NCBI RefSeq assembly: GCF_002953935.1
Contig: NZ_CP026514.1
Coordinates: 930,001 to 994,000 of the forward strand
Source: Arthrobacter sp. PGP41
GTDB taxonomy: Bacteria; Actinomycetota; Actinomycetes; Actinomycetales; Micrococcaceae
Direction: 5' to 3'
DNA: 64,000 nt
Positions 8,167 through 18,271 of this stretch are shown here, in pieces. Made by a program: the position numbers and the translations under genes. The notes beneath the pieces are model-generated. The model did not search any database, was not told where the DNA came from, and worked only from the letters and a program-made list of their open reading frames with translations. Each line of letters begins with the position of its first letter. Positions within the stretch are counted from its first letter, which is position 1.

Positions 8167-8242
8167 GAATGATGCCTTTCATTGGGCTGGAAGGGGTCCA
8201 TTGCGGCGGGGCGGGCGCGGCTGGCCGCCGTCGTCGTGACGC

Positions 8243-9058
8243 TCATCCCTTGCTGGCGCCTGCGGTGATGCCGGCCACGAAGTACCGCTGCAGGAAGACG
8301 TAGGCCACCACCACGGGCAGGGAAGCCATGATGACGCCGGCGAAGAGCAGGGGGTAGTCGGTCTGGAACTCGCCTTGGAAGCTGAGCAGTGCCAGCGGCA
8401 GGGTGCGGTTGCCGGGTGACTGGATGAAGAGCAGCGGGTACAGCAGTTCGTTCCAGTGGATCACGAACAGGAAGATGGCGGCCGCGGCGATGGACGGGGC
8501 GGACAGCGGCAGGGCGATGGAAACGTACGTCCGCCATGGGCCGGTGCCGTCAATCGAGGAAGCCTCGTACAGTTCCTTGGGCAGGGTCCGCATGAAGCCC
8601 CCCAGGATGAAGACGGCGATGGGCAGGGTGGACACCAGGTTGGCCACCACCAGGCCCGTAAGGTTGTCGAGCAGACCCAGCCGCCCGAAGAGGACGTAGA
8701 GCGGCACCATGTTGGCCTGCGCGGGAATGGCCATGCCCAGGACGAGGAAGCCGAAGATGGCCCAGGACATGAAACCGCGGAGCCGGGAGACGGCGTAGCC
8801 GGCCAGGCTGGCCAGGAACAGGGTGAGCGGCACGGAAATGGCCGTGACAATCACGCTGTTCATGAAGGACGAGCCCAGGTCCTGGCCGCCGATCACTTCC
8901 GCATAGTTGGCGGGGGAGAGGGACTGCGGCAGGCTGAACGGCCCGGCAAACAGTTCCTGGGTGGACTTGAAGCTGCCGAACCCCACCACGGTCAGCGGAA
9001 CGATGATGATGACCGCGTAGATCGCGAGGATTCCGCGGCGGGTTATTGACGCGAACAT
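8243..9058 (-). CDS. Carbohydrate ABC importer permease, MalG type (probable SQ uptake)
   Basis: 271 aa, six membrane segments. The cytoplasmic EAA loop ELYEASSIDGTGPWRTYVSI is the contact for the ATPase. It belongs to the MalG/UgpE family of binding-protein-dependent sugar permeases. It pairs with the MalF-type permease whose stop is 4 nt away. No ATPase gene lies in the operon, as is common in actinobacteria, where one MsiK/MsmK-type ATPase serves several importers. Transport of sulfoquinovose or a sulfoquinovosyl glycoside is inferred from the neighbouring enzymes. Confidence 0.85.
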   Translation of the reverse strand: MFASITRRGILAIYAVIIIVPLTVVGFGSFKSTQELFAGPFSLPQSLSPANYAEVIGGQDLGSSFMNSVIVTAISVPLTLFLASLAGYAVSRLRGFMSWAIFGFLVLGMAIPAQANMVPLYVLFGRLGLLDNLTGLVVANLVSTLPIAVFILGGFMRTLPKELYEASSIDGTGPWRTYVSIALPLSAPSIAAAAIFLFVIHWNELLYPLLFIQSPGNRTLPLALLSFQGEFQTDYPLLFAGVIMASLPVVVAYVFLQRYFVAGITAGASKG

Positions 9059-9062
9059 GCTG

Positions 9063-10025
9063 TCATTCCCCCTTCGGGGTGAGGCGGAGCAGGCGGCGCT
9101 GCAGCCAGGTGACCAGAGCGATCATCGCCATGAAGATGATTGACTGGGCGGCTGCGTAGCCGAACTCCGAGTTGGCAAAGGTGCTGTAGATCCGGGTGGA
9201 GAGGATGTCCAGGGACTGCTTGGGCGGGTTGCCCGCGATGCCCAGGATCAGGTCGAAGGCCTTGAACGACTGCACGGTGGTGTAGGCCACCACAATGGAC
9301 GTTGCCGGGGCCACGAACGGCCAGGTGATGGACTTGAACTGCTGCCACTTGTTGGCGCCGTCCATTTCCGCTGCCTCGTACAGCTCCCGCGGGATGGCCT
9401 GCAGGCCGGCAATGTAGACCACCATCATCTGCCCGGCGTGGAACCACACCTGGGTCACGGCCACCCAGTACAGGGCCTGGGCGTCGTTGCCGAGGTAGGA
9501 GCTCTGGAGCGACTCCAGGCCAACGCCGCCCAGGACCGAGTTGGCCAGGCCGAAGTTGGGGTCGTAGATGAACTTCCAGATGAAGGCCACCGACACCGAG
9601 GACAGGATGGTGGGGAAGAAGAACAGGGCGCGGAGCAGGACGCTTCCCCGCGAATTCTTCGTCAGCAGCAGCGCCAGGAGCAGCGAGAACAGCGTCTGCG
9701 CGATCACCACCAGCAGCACGAACTTCAGGTTGTTGGTCAGCGCGTTGGTGAACAGCGAGTCCTTGGTGAAGGCCCGGATGAAGTTGTCCAGGCCCACGTA
9801 GTTGAACGCTGCCGAGAAGCCGTTCCAGTCCGTGATGGCGTACTGGAAGGCCTGCAGCGTGGGCATCACCAGGAAGAAAGCAATGACGGCCACCGCGGGA
9901 AGCGGGAACAGGTATAGTGCCGGATTCACCCGCGTGGGCGAGCGGCGGCGCTTCTTCGCGTCGTCAGGTTCCGTGTGGTTGTCCGGTGCCTTCCGCGTGG
10001 GCGCCGTCCCGGGATGGATGCTCAT
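9063..10025 (-). CDS. Carbohydrate ABC importer permease, MalF type (probable SQ uptake)
   Basis: 320 aa. A charged cytoplasmic N-terminus with an Arg-rich stretch is followed by six membrane segments starting near residue 36. The EAA motif is ELYEAAEMDGANKWQQFKSI. MalF/UgpA family. The ATG overlaps the stop of the binding-protein gene (ATGA), showing coupled translation. Together with the MalG-type gene it forms the membrane channel of the cluster's importer. Confidence 0.85.
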   Translation of the reverse strand: MSIHPGTAPTRKAPDNHTEPDDAKKRRRSPTRVNPALYLFPLPAVAVIAFFLVMPTLQAFQYAITDWNGFSAAFNYVGLDNFIRAFTKDSLFTNALTNNLKFVLLVVIAQTLFSLLLALLLTKNSRGSVLLRALFFFPTILSSVSVAFIWKFIYDPNFGLANSVLGGVGLESLQSSYLGNDAQALYWVAVTQVWFHAGQMMVVYIAGLQAIPRELYEAAEMDGANKWQQFKSITWPFVAPATSIVVAYTTVQSFKAFDLILGIAGNPPKQSLDILSTRIYSTFANSEFGYAAAQSIIFMAMIALVTWLQRRLLRLTPKGE

Positions 10026-11308
10026 AGCCGTTCGTCAACAATCTTCTGGGCGGCCGCCGCTGCCTGCTCCGGGCTGGTGCCGGAGATGACGGCGGTGGCG
10101 CTGGCTTCCACGGCGTTGCGGACATCGAGGTTCTGGAACTGGAACCGCGCCGCCAGCGCCGTCTTCTTTTCCAGCCACGGGCTCAACCGCTTGAGGTCGG
10201 GGTTGGTGTAGTCCACATTGTTCACGGACACGTGCTGGGCCGTCTTGTTGGCGTAGTAGCCGGCGTTCTCCGGCTCGGACAGGAAGTCGATCCAGGCGGC
10301 CGCCGCGGCCTGGTTCTTGCTGGCAGAGTTCACGCCCAGGATGAACGTGGCGTTGTAGACGCCCTCGTACTTGCCGTTGCCATCCGAGGTGTTCGGGAAC
10401 ACCAGTTCAATGGGGAACTGGGCGCCCAGGCCACGGACTGCGGCGATGTGGTAGGAGCCGGTGGCCAGCATGGCGGCCTTCCCCTGCGAGAACAGGTTCT
10501 GGGCCGGCTCCACGGCGGTGCCCGTGGCGTTGGGCTGCAGGTACGGGACCAGGTCCTTGTACTGGTTGAGCATCTTGATGAACCAGTCGTCCGTGACCTT
10601 CAGCTTGCCCTGCTCGATCTGGGCGCACATGTCGTCCACGGGGGCGTTGTTGGCAATCATGCAGTTGAACAGCTGGCCGCCGTTTCCAACATCGCCGCCC
10701 GGCCAGGAGATGGGAATGACGCCGGCCGAGGCCAGTTTGTCGCACATGGCCAGGAAGGAATCCCAGTCCTTGGGTGCAAGCTCGGCGCCGGCTTTGTCGA
10801 AGAGGTCCACGTTGGCCATGGGCATGGGGAACACCACCTGGTAGGGAAGGCCCAGTTGGCTCTCCCCTGACTTGCCTGCGGAGAGCAGGCCTTCCTGGTA
10901 GTTCGAAACAGCCTTGCTGCCCTTCAGTTCCGCGTAGATGCCGGCTTCGGTGAAGTTCTTGAACTGGGCGCCGCGGAACGTGGCAAAGGCGTCACCGATG
11001 GAGCCGCCGCGCAGTTTCTGGAGAGCCTGGGCGTTGTAGTCGTTGGACGTGGAAATGTCCTGGGCAACCTCCACGCCGTCGTGCATGGCGGCGAAGCGCG
11101 TGATCAGTTCGTCGAACACCGCCTTGTCCTCGCCGCGCCAGTGGGCGAAGGACACCTTGCCGGTGACGGCTCCGGTGGAGGGCGCGGCAGGGCCGGTGGC
11201 GCCGCCGGGTGCGGTGGAACCGCCCGGCCCGGCACATGCTGCCGCCGTGGCGCCGAAGCCCAGGGCTCCGAGAACTGCGATGGCCTGCCTGCGTGAAATC
11301 TGACTCAC
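10022..11308 (-). CDS. Extracellular solute-binding lipoprotein of the SQ-cluster ABC importer
   Basis: 428 aa, COG1653-type sugar-binding protein. The N-terminus (SRRQAIAVLGALGFGATAAAC) has a twin Arg, a hydrophobic core and a lipobox ending at Cys, so it is a lipid-anchored surface protein, possibly Tat-exported. A Gly/Pro/Thr-rich linker follows, then the two-lobed fold beginning VSFAHWRGEDKAVF. A 90-nt gap separates it from the aldolase gene. The ligand is presumed to be sulfoquinovose or its glycerol glycoside because every other gene on this strand fits SQ degradation. Confidence 0.85.
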   Translation of the reverse strand: MSQISRRQAIAVLGALGFGATAAACAGPGGSTAPGGATGPAAPSTGAVTGKVSFAHWRGEDKAVFDELITRFAAMHDGVEVAQDISTSNDYNAQALQKLRGGSIGDAFATFRGAQFKNFTEAGIYAELKGSKAVSNYQEGLLSAGKSGESQLGLPYQVVFPMPMANVDLFDKAGAELAPKDWDSFLAMCDKLASAGVIPISWPGGDVGNGGQLFNCMIANNAPVDDMCAQIEQGKLKVTDDWFIKMLNQYKDLVPYLQPNATGTAVEPAQNLFSQGKAAMLATGSYHIAAVRGLGAQFPIELVFPNTSDGNGKYEGVYNATFILGVNSASKNQAAAAAWIDFLSEPENAGYYANKTAQHVSVNNVDYTNPDLKRLSPWLEKKTALAARFQFQNLDVRNAVEASATAVISGTSPEQAAAAAQKIVDERL

Positions 11309-11398
11309 AATAGTCTCCTCGTTGAGTGTTTGCTGTGCCTTGTTTACTTGACTGCGGAAAGGGTTGCCACGGTCACGACGCTTTGGCTCCCCGGGTGC

Positions 11399-12283
11399 TT
11401 ATGCGTTGGTCCTTTGGGCGGTGACGACGTCGTCCACCACGGCGCAGAGGCGCTGCAGCCGCCGGACGGCGTCAGTGGACAGGGATTCGACGACGTCGGG
11501 CGCGCCGATGCAGGACGCCCACACAGCGCGTCCGGAGAGGAAGCCGCTGGCACCTTCCAGGCAGGCCCACCGGACCGCCTCCGGGAAGACGTCCTCGGGG
11601 ACGCCGGAGGAGAGCACCACCCAGGGGCCGTCGATGGCGTTGGTCAGGTCGGCGCACGCGGCACGGACCTCTGCTTCGGAGGCCTGGCCGTGGAAGGGGA
11701 CTTCTGCCTTGTACAGGTCCGCACCCAGGCTGCCCAGCTCCTTGGCGGCCGCCAGGATCCCGGCGTTCCAGTCAAAGTCTCCGCCGGCCAGCGGCTTGCG
11801 GGAGACGGGCTCGATGATGCTGATGAGGCCGGCGGACTGGCACCGTTCCACGAATTCGCGGACCATTTCCACCCGGCCCTCGGCGGGCTCATCCGGGCGG
11901 TAGAGGACCAGGAGCTTGAGGGCCTTCACGCCCAGGGCCTTGTACTTGTGCGGGTCCACCAGGCGGTCAATGGTTACCTCGCCCACCAGTTCGCCGTGTG
12001 CGGATTCGAAGTGGTCCGCCGAGGCGATCAGCCCGCAGCCGGGGTCCACCACGTTGTCCTCGATGGCCTGGTCGAGGGCGAACTGCCGGTCGATCAGGAC
12101 GCCCGAGGCGTAGGGGGTGAGGATTCTGGCGGCCTGGAGCTTGAAGTCCTGGAGGTCCTGGTCCGTGACGGGCTGGTCGGTGTGTTCCGCGAACATGTTG
12201 CGCATGGCTTCGCGCTGGTCCACGGCGAGCATCGCGAAGGCGCCTGACGGGCGCTGGAGGGGTGAGAGGTCTGTGGGGCTCAT
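11399..12283 (-). CDS. yihT: Class I aldolase, sulfofructose-1-phosphate aldolase (YihT-like)
   Basis: 294 aa. The N-terminal GAFAMLAVDQREAMR, the segment ALKLLVLYRPDEPAEGRVEMV and the Schiff-base lysine segment GADLYKAEVPFHG (Lys192) match E. coli YihT closely from memory, as do WVVLSSGV and GASGFLSGRAVWAS. YihT-type enzymes split 6-deoxy-6-sulfofructose 1-phosphate into DHAP and 3-sulfolactaldehyde. The same fold includes LacD tagatose-bisphosphate aldolase, but the adjacent YihS-like and YihV-like genes favour the sulfosugar substrate. It follows the kinase gene by 28 nt. Confidence 0.85.
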   Translation of the reverse strand: MSPTDLSPLQRPSGAFAMLAVDQREAMRNMFAEHTDQPVTDQDLQDFKLQAARILTPYASGVLIDRQFALDQAIEDNVVDPGCGLIASADHFESAHGELVGEVTIDRLVDPHKYKALGVKALKLLVLYRPDEPAEGRVEMVREFVERCQSAGLISIIEPVSRKPLAGGDFDWNAGILAAAKELGSLGADLYKAEVPFHGQASEAEVRAACADLTNAIDGPWVVLSSGVPEDVFPEAVRWACLEGASGFLSGRAVWASCIGAPDVVESLSTDAVRRLQRLCAVVDDVVTAQRTNA

Positions 12284-12311
12284 GGGCTGCTTCTTTCAGC
12301 TGGGCGTTTGG

Positions 12312-13226
12312 TTAGGCGGGCAGTTTGGAGGCGAGGACAGGGTTGATGGTCTGGTGCGGGATGGCGGAGCGGCCGTCCAGTCCCTGGCAGGACGCGGAGG
12401 CGGTGCGCCCGGCAAAGGCTGCAGCCTCCACCAGCGGCAGCCCGGCGGCGACGGCGGCCAGGAGGGCGCCGTGGTACACGTCGCCGGCGCCCAGGGTGGA
12501 GACGATATTGGCGGGGGTTGCAGGCACGTGGACCGGGTCGCCGTTGCCGTCCTTGACCCAGGCGCCTTCGGAGCCGGCGGTGGCAACGACGGCGGAGGCG
12601 CCGTCGTCGACCGCCTTTTGAAGGAGCGCCGCGGGGGAGAGGTGCTCGCCGTACTCCGCGCGCAGCCGCTCGATGGTGGGGACGTACAGCGCGACGCCCT
12701 TGGGATTGAAGGACGGAATGGGGTTGCCGGCATCCACGCTGATTCTTGGGGTGCCACGGTCACGGCGTGCGCCGGAGGCGACGGCGTTCCAGCCCAAGTG
12801 GTCCACGTGGACCCAGGCTGCCGATTCCACCAGTTCATGGAAGCGGCTGCCGGCGGGAAAGCTGACCGGCGGCACCGGACGGGTGACGATGGCCCGGCTT
12901 TCGGAAACCTTGCTGACCACGATCACGCTGGCCCCCGTTTTGACGTTGGGATCGCGGATCACGGCGGAGGTGTCCACGCCTTCGGCCTGCAGGCCGGCGA
13001 CGATGCGGTCGCCTTCCTCGTCGGTGCCGAGGACACCTGCGAAAGCTGTGTTGGCTCCGGCGCGGGCGGCTGCCACTGCCGCGGTTGCGGCCGGGCCGCC
13101 GCCCGCCGTCGCGAAGTCCGTGGCTACGGTGCGGCTGTCCGCAGCGGGGTAGTCCTCCACCAAGGCGATGGAGTCAAGCGTGGCGCAGCCTACGAAGAGC
13201 AGGGTTCCAGTTGACGGTTGGGGCAC
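12312..13226 (-). CDS. yihV: PfkB-family sulfofructose kinase (YihV-like)
   Basis: 304 aa from a GTG at 13226, chosen because a GAGGTGG site lies 5 nt upstream and the family N-terminus (LLFVGCATLDSI) begins right after it; a longer in-frame extension would cross the promoter. The PfkB signatures are TAGGGPAATAAVAAARAGANTAF near residue 40 (sugar end) and STLGAGDVYHGALLAAVAAG with catalytic Asp (C-terminal). It is the first gene of the minus-strand SQ operon and would phosphorylate 6-deoxy-6-sulfofructose at O-1. Its promoter carries one of the two putative DeoR operators. Confidence 0.85.
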   Translation of the reverse strand: MPQPSTGTLLFVGCATLDSIALVEDYPAADSRTVATDFATAGGGPAATAAVAAARAGANTAFAGVLGTDEEGDRIVAGLQAEGVDTSAVIRDPNVKTGASVIVVSKVSESRAIVTRPVPPVSFPAGSRFHELVESAAWVHVDHLGWNAVASGARRDRGTPRISVDAGNPIPSFNPKGVALYVPTIERLRAEYGEHLSPAALLQKAVDDGASAVVATAGSEGAWVKDGNGDPVHVPATPANIVSTLGAGDVYHGALLAAVAAGLPLVEAAAFAGRTASASCQGLDGRSAIPHQTINPVLASKLPA

Positions 13227-13263
13227 GTTCCACCTCGTTGTAGTTCCGGGCTGATACTGAAGA

Positions 13264-14510
<1,247 letters not shown>

Positions 14511-14518
14511 GTAAGTTG

Positions 14519-14536
14519 GTGTTGGAATAGCAACAC
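14519..14536. promoter_or_regulatory. Putative DeoR-family operator O2 (autoregulation)
   Basis: GTGTTGGAATAGCAACAC has perfect 6-bp inverted arms (GTGTTG/CAACAC) around GAATAG. It lies 44 nt before the start of the DeoR regulator gene and differs from the 16-bp O1 at a single centre base. Confidence 0.7.
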
Positions 14537-14579
14537 TGCGGCGGGCCGGGGTCCGGCGGGTGGGGCAGGAAGAAGGGTC

Positions 14580-15362
14580 ATGAGCATCGCACGCGAGGAG
14601 GCGCCGCTGACGCCCCGCCAGCGCACCATTTTGGACGAGCTGGGCCGGCGGGGGTTCATTTCCACCACCGATCTGGCCGAGACTTTCGCGGTTTCGGACA
14701 TGACAGTGCGCCGGGACACGCGGGTACTGTCCAAACTGGGCCTGGTCCGGGTGGTGCACGGCGGCGTGAGCGCCATCCATGGGCAGGGCCAGAACGCGGA
14801 CTTCGCTGCCCGGGTCCGCGAGGATGCCGAAGCCAAGCTTCGCGTGGCCCGCGCCTGCGTATCCATGATCGGGGAGCGGGACGCGATCATCCTGGACGCC
14901 GGCACCACCACGTACCAGATCGCGCAGGAACTGCCCGCCGCCTTCAAGGGGACAATTATTACCCACTCGGCCCCGGCCATCCAGCGGTGCCTGCAGCTGA
15001 CCTCGGCACGGACCATCTGCCTCGGCGGGGAACTGCTGCTGGACAGCCAGGCGTTCAACGGTCCCATGACTGTCAGTGCCGCGGCCGGGCTGCGCGCCAG
15101 GACCGCGTTCATTGGCGTCAGCGGAATCCATGATGAGGCGTTTTACATTGAGCGTGACGTGGAGCGCGCCACTAAGATCGCACTCATGAACTCTGCGGAA
15201 CAGGTGGTAGTGGTGGCAACCCACCAGAAGATGCTGCGGTACGCGCTGGCCCGGCTGGCGGCCTTCGACGCCGCGGATGTACTGGTGACGGACGCGCCCC
15301 CGCCTCGGGAAATCGAATCAGCGCTGCGTGCGGCGAACGTCAAGCTCGTGGTGGCGGCATGA
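14580..15362 (+). CDS. DeoR/GlpR-family regulator of the SQ cluster
   Basis: 260 aa. The N-terminal winged helix-turn-helix spans about residues 11-66 (TPRQRTILDELGRRGFISTTDLAETFAVSDMTVRRD split across two helices), with the family's MTVRRD recognition helix. A DeoR sensor domain follows, with the DAGTTTYQIA phosphosugar-binding motif. DeoR proteins usually are repressors released by phosphorylated sugars. E. coli's SQ regulator (YihW/CsqR) is of this family. Paired palindromes at 13279-13294 and 14519-14536 are its likely sites. The stop overlaps the next start (ATGA). Confidence 0.85.
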   Translation: MSIAREEAPLTPRQRTILDELGRRGFISTTDLAETFAVSDMTVRRDTRVLSKLGLVRVVHGGVSAIHGQGQNADFAARVREDAEAKLRVARACVSMIGERDAIILDAGTTTYQIAQELPAAFKGTIITHSAPAIQRCLQLTSARTICLGGELLLDSQAFNGPMTVSAAAGLRARTAFIGVSGIHDEAFYIERDVERATKIALMNSAEQVVVVATHQKMLRYALARLAAFDAADVLVTDAPPPREIESALRAANVKLVVAA

Positions 15363-16291
15363 CCGCGCCGCTGCGGGTTTCCCTGCCCGACCAGAAACTG
15401 GTGGACGCGCTTGCGCCGGCTGCCGGCGTCGAATTCTTTGTGTGGGACTTTTCCGGCCCTGCCCCCGACGGTCCGTTGGACATCGTGGTGCCGCCGTACA
15501 TGCGCGGGCCGGAGGTACTGGCTGCGCTGGAGTCCGTGGAGATCGGCCTGATCCAGAGCCAGTCCATTGGGTACGACGGCGTGGCGGACGTCCTGCCCGC
15601 CGGTTGCCTTTTCGCCAACGCGGCGGGGGTGCATGAAACGTCGACGGCGGAACTTGCCCTGGGCATGATGATTGCCAGCCAGCGCGGCATGGCCGATTTT
15701 GCACGCAACCAGGCCACCGGAACCTGGGACAACAGCCAGCGGCCCAGCCTGGCAGACCGCCGGGTGCTGCTGGTGGGCTACGGGGGAGTGGGCAAGGCCA
15801 TCGAAGCCCGGCTCCTGCCCTTTGAAACGCAGGTGACCCGGATGGCGAGCCGCGAACGCGAGGACGCCGGCGGGAGGATCCTCGGGATCGACTCGCTTTA
15901 TGAGCAGCTGCCCCTGCACGACATCGTGGTGGTCAGTGTGCCCCTCAGCGAGCAGACAAAGCAGCTGGTGGACGCAAAGTTCCTGGCCGCAATGCCTGAC
16001 GGGGCGCTGCTGGTGAACGTGGCCCGCGGACCGGTGGCGGACACGGATGCGCTGCTGGCGGAGACGTCGTCGGGCCGTTTGCGTGCCGCGCTGGACGTGA
16101 CGGACCCCGAGCCGCTGCCCGCGGACCATCCCCTGTGGACGTCGCCCGGCGTGCTGATTACCCCGCACGTCGGCGGCGCAAGCTCGGCGATGTTCCCGCG
16201 GATGGTCCGGCTGATCAGGCAGCAGATCGGCCTGATGCTCGACGGCAAGGAGCCGGTCAACGTGGTGCTGGGCGGATCGCCCCGGGACTAG
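15359..16291 (+). CDS. D-isomer-specific 2-hydroxyacid dehydrogenase
   Basis: 310 aa, about the usual length. The NAD-binding Rossmann domain has LLVGYGGVGKAIEARL near residue 137. The catalytic triad residues appear as Arg (VNVARGPV), Glu (TDPEPLPADHP) and His (LITPHVGG). It overlaps the DeoR gene by 4 nt, so the two are co-translated and presumably co-regulated. The substrate is unknown. A role with a sulfonated 2-hydroxy or 2-oxo acid is conceivable given the locus, but the linkage to the regulator is the only support. Confidence 0.8.
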   Translation: MTAPLRVSLPDQKLVDALAPAAGVEFFVWDFSGPAPDGPLDIVVPPYMRGPEVLAALESVEIGLIQSQSIGYDGVADVLPAGCLFANAAGVHETSTAELALGMMIASQRGMADFARNQATGTWDNSQRPSLADRRVLLVGYGGVGKAIEARLLPFETQVTRMASREREDAGGRILGIDSLYEQLPLHDIVVVSVPLSEQTKQLVDAKFLAAMPDGALLVNVARGPVADTDALLAETSSGRLRAALDVTDPEPLPADHPLWTSPGVLITPHVGGASSAMFPRMVRLIRQQIGLMLDGKEPVNVVLGGSPRD

Positions 16292-16306
16292 GTTCCGCGG
16301 CCTACT

Positions 16307-16371
16307 GCAACGCGGGGTCATTCCCAGCCCAATAATTGACCATTATTGGGCCAAAAGTGACCCCGCGTTGC
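16307..16371. repeat. 65-bp nested palindromic element
   Basis: GCAACGCGGGGTCA (16307-16320) is the exact reverse complement of 16358-16371. Inside, CCCAATAAT (16328-16336) pairs with ATTATTGGG (16342-16350) around TGACC. The two stems are separated by symmetric 7-nt internal loops. It lies between convergent genes and could terminate both. Its regular architecture suggests a REP-like dispersed palindrome. Confidence 0.75.
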
Positions 16372-16424
16372 TTGAATAAGGGGCGGAATTCGTGCGGACC
16401 GGGTTGGTCCGGAGGACCCAATAT

Positions 16425-17684
16425 TTACAGGGCAGGCTGGCGCTTCCTGCGGAACACCATCCGCAGGTGGTCCCGGAAACCCAGGCTGCTCCTCCGGCTG
16501 GCTATGATCACGCCGGCGACTGAAGCCAGCAGCACGATGACGCCGCCGGAAGCCACTGACCAGCGCGCGCCGAACTCTGAGCCGATCCAGCCCATCAGGG
16601 GCGCGCCCAGGGCGGTACCGCCCTGGAGGACCGCCAAGTAGAGCGCCAGCACGCGGCCGCGGAACTGCGGTTCCACGGAGAGTTGGATGCTCGTGTTGCA
16701 GCTGTTCAGGAACGTGATGGACGCCAGCCCGATGGGGATCAGGACGGCTGCGTACAGCCAGAACGACGGCGACACGCTCCCCAGGAGGGTGAACGCACCG
16801 AGTCCCAGTGCACCGCCCAACAGGAACCGTAGCCGCGGCCCCGCCCGGCGTGCCGCAAGCAGCGCGCCGGCCAGCGTGCCCACGGCCATGATCGAACCAA
16901 GAAGCCCGAATTCACCCGGGCCGGCGCCGAACTCAGTGGTGGCCATCAGTGCGTTGATGATGGGAAAGTTCATTCCGAACGCGCCAAGGATGCCCACCAG
17001 GACCATGGTCAGCACCAGGTCCGGCCGGTTGCGCACATAGCGGACGCCTTCCGCCACCTGGTGCTTGCTCCGTGTTGCCGGGGCAGCGGAGGCGGGTTCT
17101 GCGGTCCGGATCCGGAAGAGGGAAACTATGACGGCGGCGAAGCTGGCGGCGTTCAGCAGGAAGACCGGTCCCGTGCCAACCCAGGCAATCAGTACCCCGG
17201 CGATCGCAGGGCCGGTCAGCCGGGCTGTGTTGAAGGAGGCGGAGTTCAGCGCAACGGCGTTGGAGATGTTGTCCTGTCCCACGAGTTCGGACACAAACGA
17301 CTGGCGCGACGGTGCATCGATGGCGCTGGCTATCCCAAGACAGAGGGCGGCCAGATAGGCGTGCCAGAGCTGGGCGGTGCCGGTCACCACCAGGAGCCCG
17401 AGTGCCAGCCCGGTCACGCCCATGGCCACCTGCGTCCACAGCAGGATTACCCGCTTGCGGTAGCGGTCCGCCAGCACTCCGCCGTACGGGCCAAGCAGCA
17501 GCATGGGGAGGAACTGAAGGCCTGTGGTGATGCCGATGGCGGCGCCGGAGTAGTTGGTGAGGACGGTCAGGACCAGCCAGTCCTGCGCCACCCGCTGCAT
17601 CCAGGTCCCGATGTTGGACACCAGCGCGCCGCCGGCCCAGATCCTGTAGTTGCGGTCTTCCAACGCGCGGAACATGGCGCTCAT
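16425..17684 (-). CDS. MFS exporter, MFS_3/EntS-like
   Basis: 419 aa from the ATG at 17684, which overlaps the stop of the MarR gene (ATGA). Twelve membrane segments. The start SAMFRALEDRNYRIWAGGALVSNIGTW (in two blocks) and the loop GPYGGVLADRYRKRVIL are typical of the MFS_3 family of efflux pumps (enterobactin or drug exporters). Acidic residues of the N-half and SRQSFVSELVG in the central region agree. With the MarR gene it makes a two-gene efflux operon, probably induced by a toxic small molecule. The substrate is unknown. Confidence 0.85.
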   Translation of the reverse strand: MSAMFRALEDRNYRIWAGGALVSNIGTWMQRVAQDWLVLTVLTNYSGAAIGITTGLQFLPMLLLGPYGGVLADRYRKRVILLWTQVAMGVTGLALGLLVVTGTAQLWHAYLAALCLGIASAIDAPSRQSFVSELVGQDNISNAVALNSASFNTARLTGPAIAGVLIAWVGTGPVFLLNAASFAAVIVSLFRIRTAEPASAAPATRSKHQVAEGVRYVRNRPDLVLTMVLVGILGAFGMNFPIINALMATTEFGAGPGEFGLLGSIMAVGTLAGALLAARRAGPRLRFLLGGALGLGAFTLLGSVSPSFWLYAAVLIPIGLASITFLNSCNTSIQLSVEPQFRGRVLALYLAVLQGGTALGAPLMGWIGSEFGARWSVASGGVIVLLASVAGVIIASRRSSLGFRDHLRMVFRRKRQPAL

Positions 17685-18136
17685 CTGCCGCTCATCTCCT
17701 GCATGATGTGTGCGGCCCGGCTCAGGACCAGCCGGTCTTCCTCGCTCAGCCCGGCCACGCGCTGCGCAAGCCACGCGGTCCGCTGGTTCCGGGCCTCTTC
17801 AAGGACGGCCCGGCCGGCATCGGTGATGTCGATGTGGACCTGACGGCCGTCGGCGGGGTTTGCCGCCCTTGAGACGAAGCCCAGTTCGGCGAGGGCGTTG
17901 ACGATCCGGGTCATGGACGGGGCTTGCACGTGCTCGCTTGTGGCCAGTTCGCGGAGGGTGCTGGGTCCGCTGCCGTTGAGCAATGCCAGCACCGTGTACT
18001 GGCCCGGCGTGATGACGTCGCCGGTCGCCTCGACGCGGAGCCGCCGCGAGGTGCGCATCACGGCGGTTCGGAGGTCGATGGCCAGGGTGTCCGGGCTGAT
18101 CTGCCCGGCCGTGCTCTTGTTCTTGGTTGTGGTCAC
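17681..18136 (-). CDS. MarR-family transcriptional regulator
   Basis: 151 aa from a GTG at 18136 (residues upstream would run through the operator region and are not MarR-like). The winged helix spans about residues 40-110: GQYTVLALLNGSG, TLRELATSEHVQAPSMTRIVNALAELG (recognition helix), then the wing NPADGRQVHIDIT. MarR proteins act as dimers that repress efflux genes and release DNA on binding phenolic or other ligands. The exporter gene downstream overlaps it by 4 nt. No strong Shine-Dalgarno precedes the GTG. Confidence 0.85.
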   Translation of the reverse strand: MTTTKNKSTAGQISPDTLAIDLRTAVMRTSRRLRVEATGDVITPGQYTVLALLNGSGPSTLRELATSEHVQAPSMTRIVNALAELGFVSRAANPADGRQVHIDITDAGRAVLEEARNQRTAWLAQRVAGLSEEDRLVLSRAAHIMQEMSGR

Positions 18137-18161
18137 GTCCGCGTTGCGCCTCCGAAAATGC

Positions 18162-18190
18162 TTAGCAATGCTAATTAGTCCTGCTAATAA
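18162..18190. promoter_or_regulatory. Putative MarR operator
   Basis: TTAGCAATGCTAA (18162-18174) is a 6-1-6 palindrome, followed at once by TTAGTCCTGCTAA (18175-18187), a second imperfect copy. It is AT-rich against a GC-rich background and lies 26 nt upstream of the MarR start, as expected for an autoregulated MarR-exporter operon. Confidence 0.65.
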
Positions 18191-18271
18191 GTATGCTACC
18201 GCTTTGAAGAAGCGGCAAGCGGTCGGCCGGTGTGGCCGTCGCGGGCGGGGCGGCGTAGGCCCTGGTGCACC

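Noticed and set aside
15143..16321. 392-codon minus-strand frame opposite the 2-hydroxyacid dehydrogenase
   Set aside because: His/Arg-rich antisense translation; the plus strand has the complete catalytic motifs.
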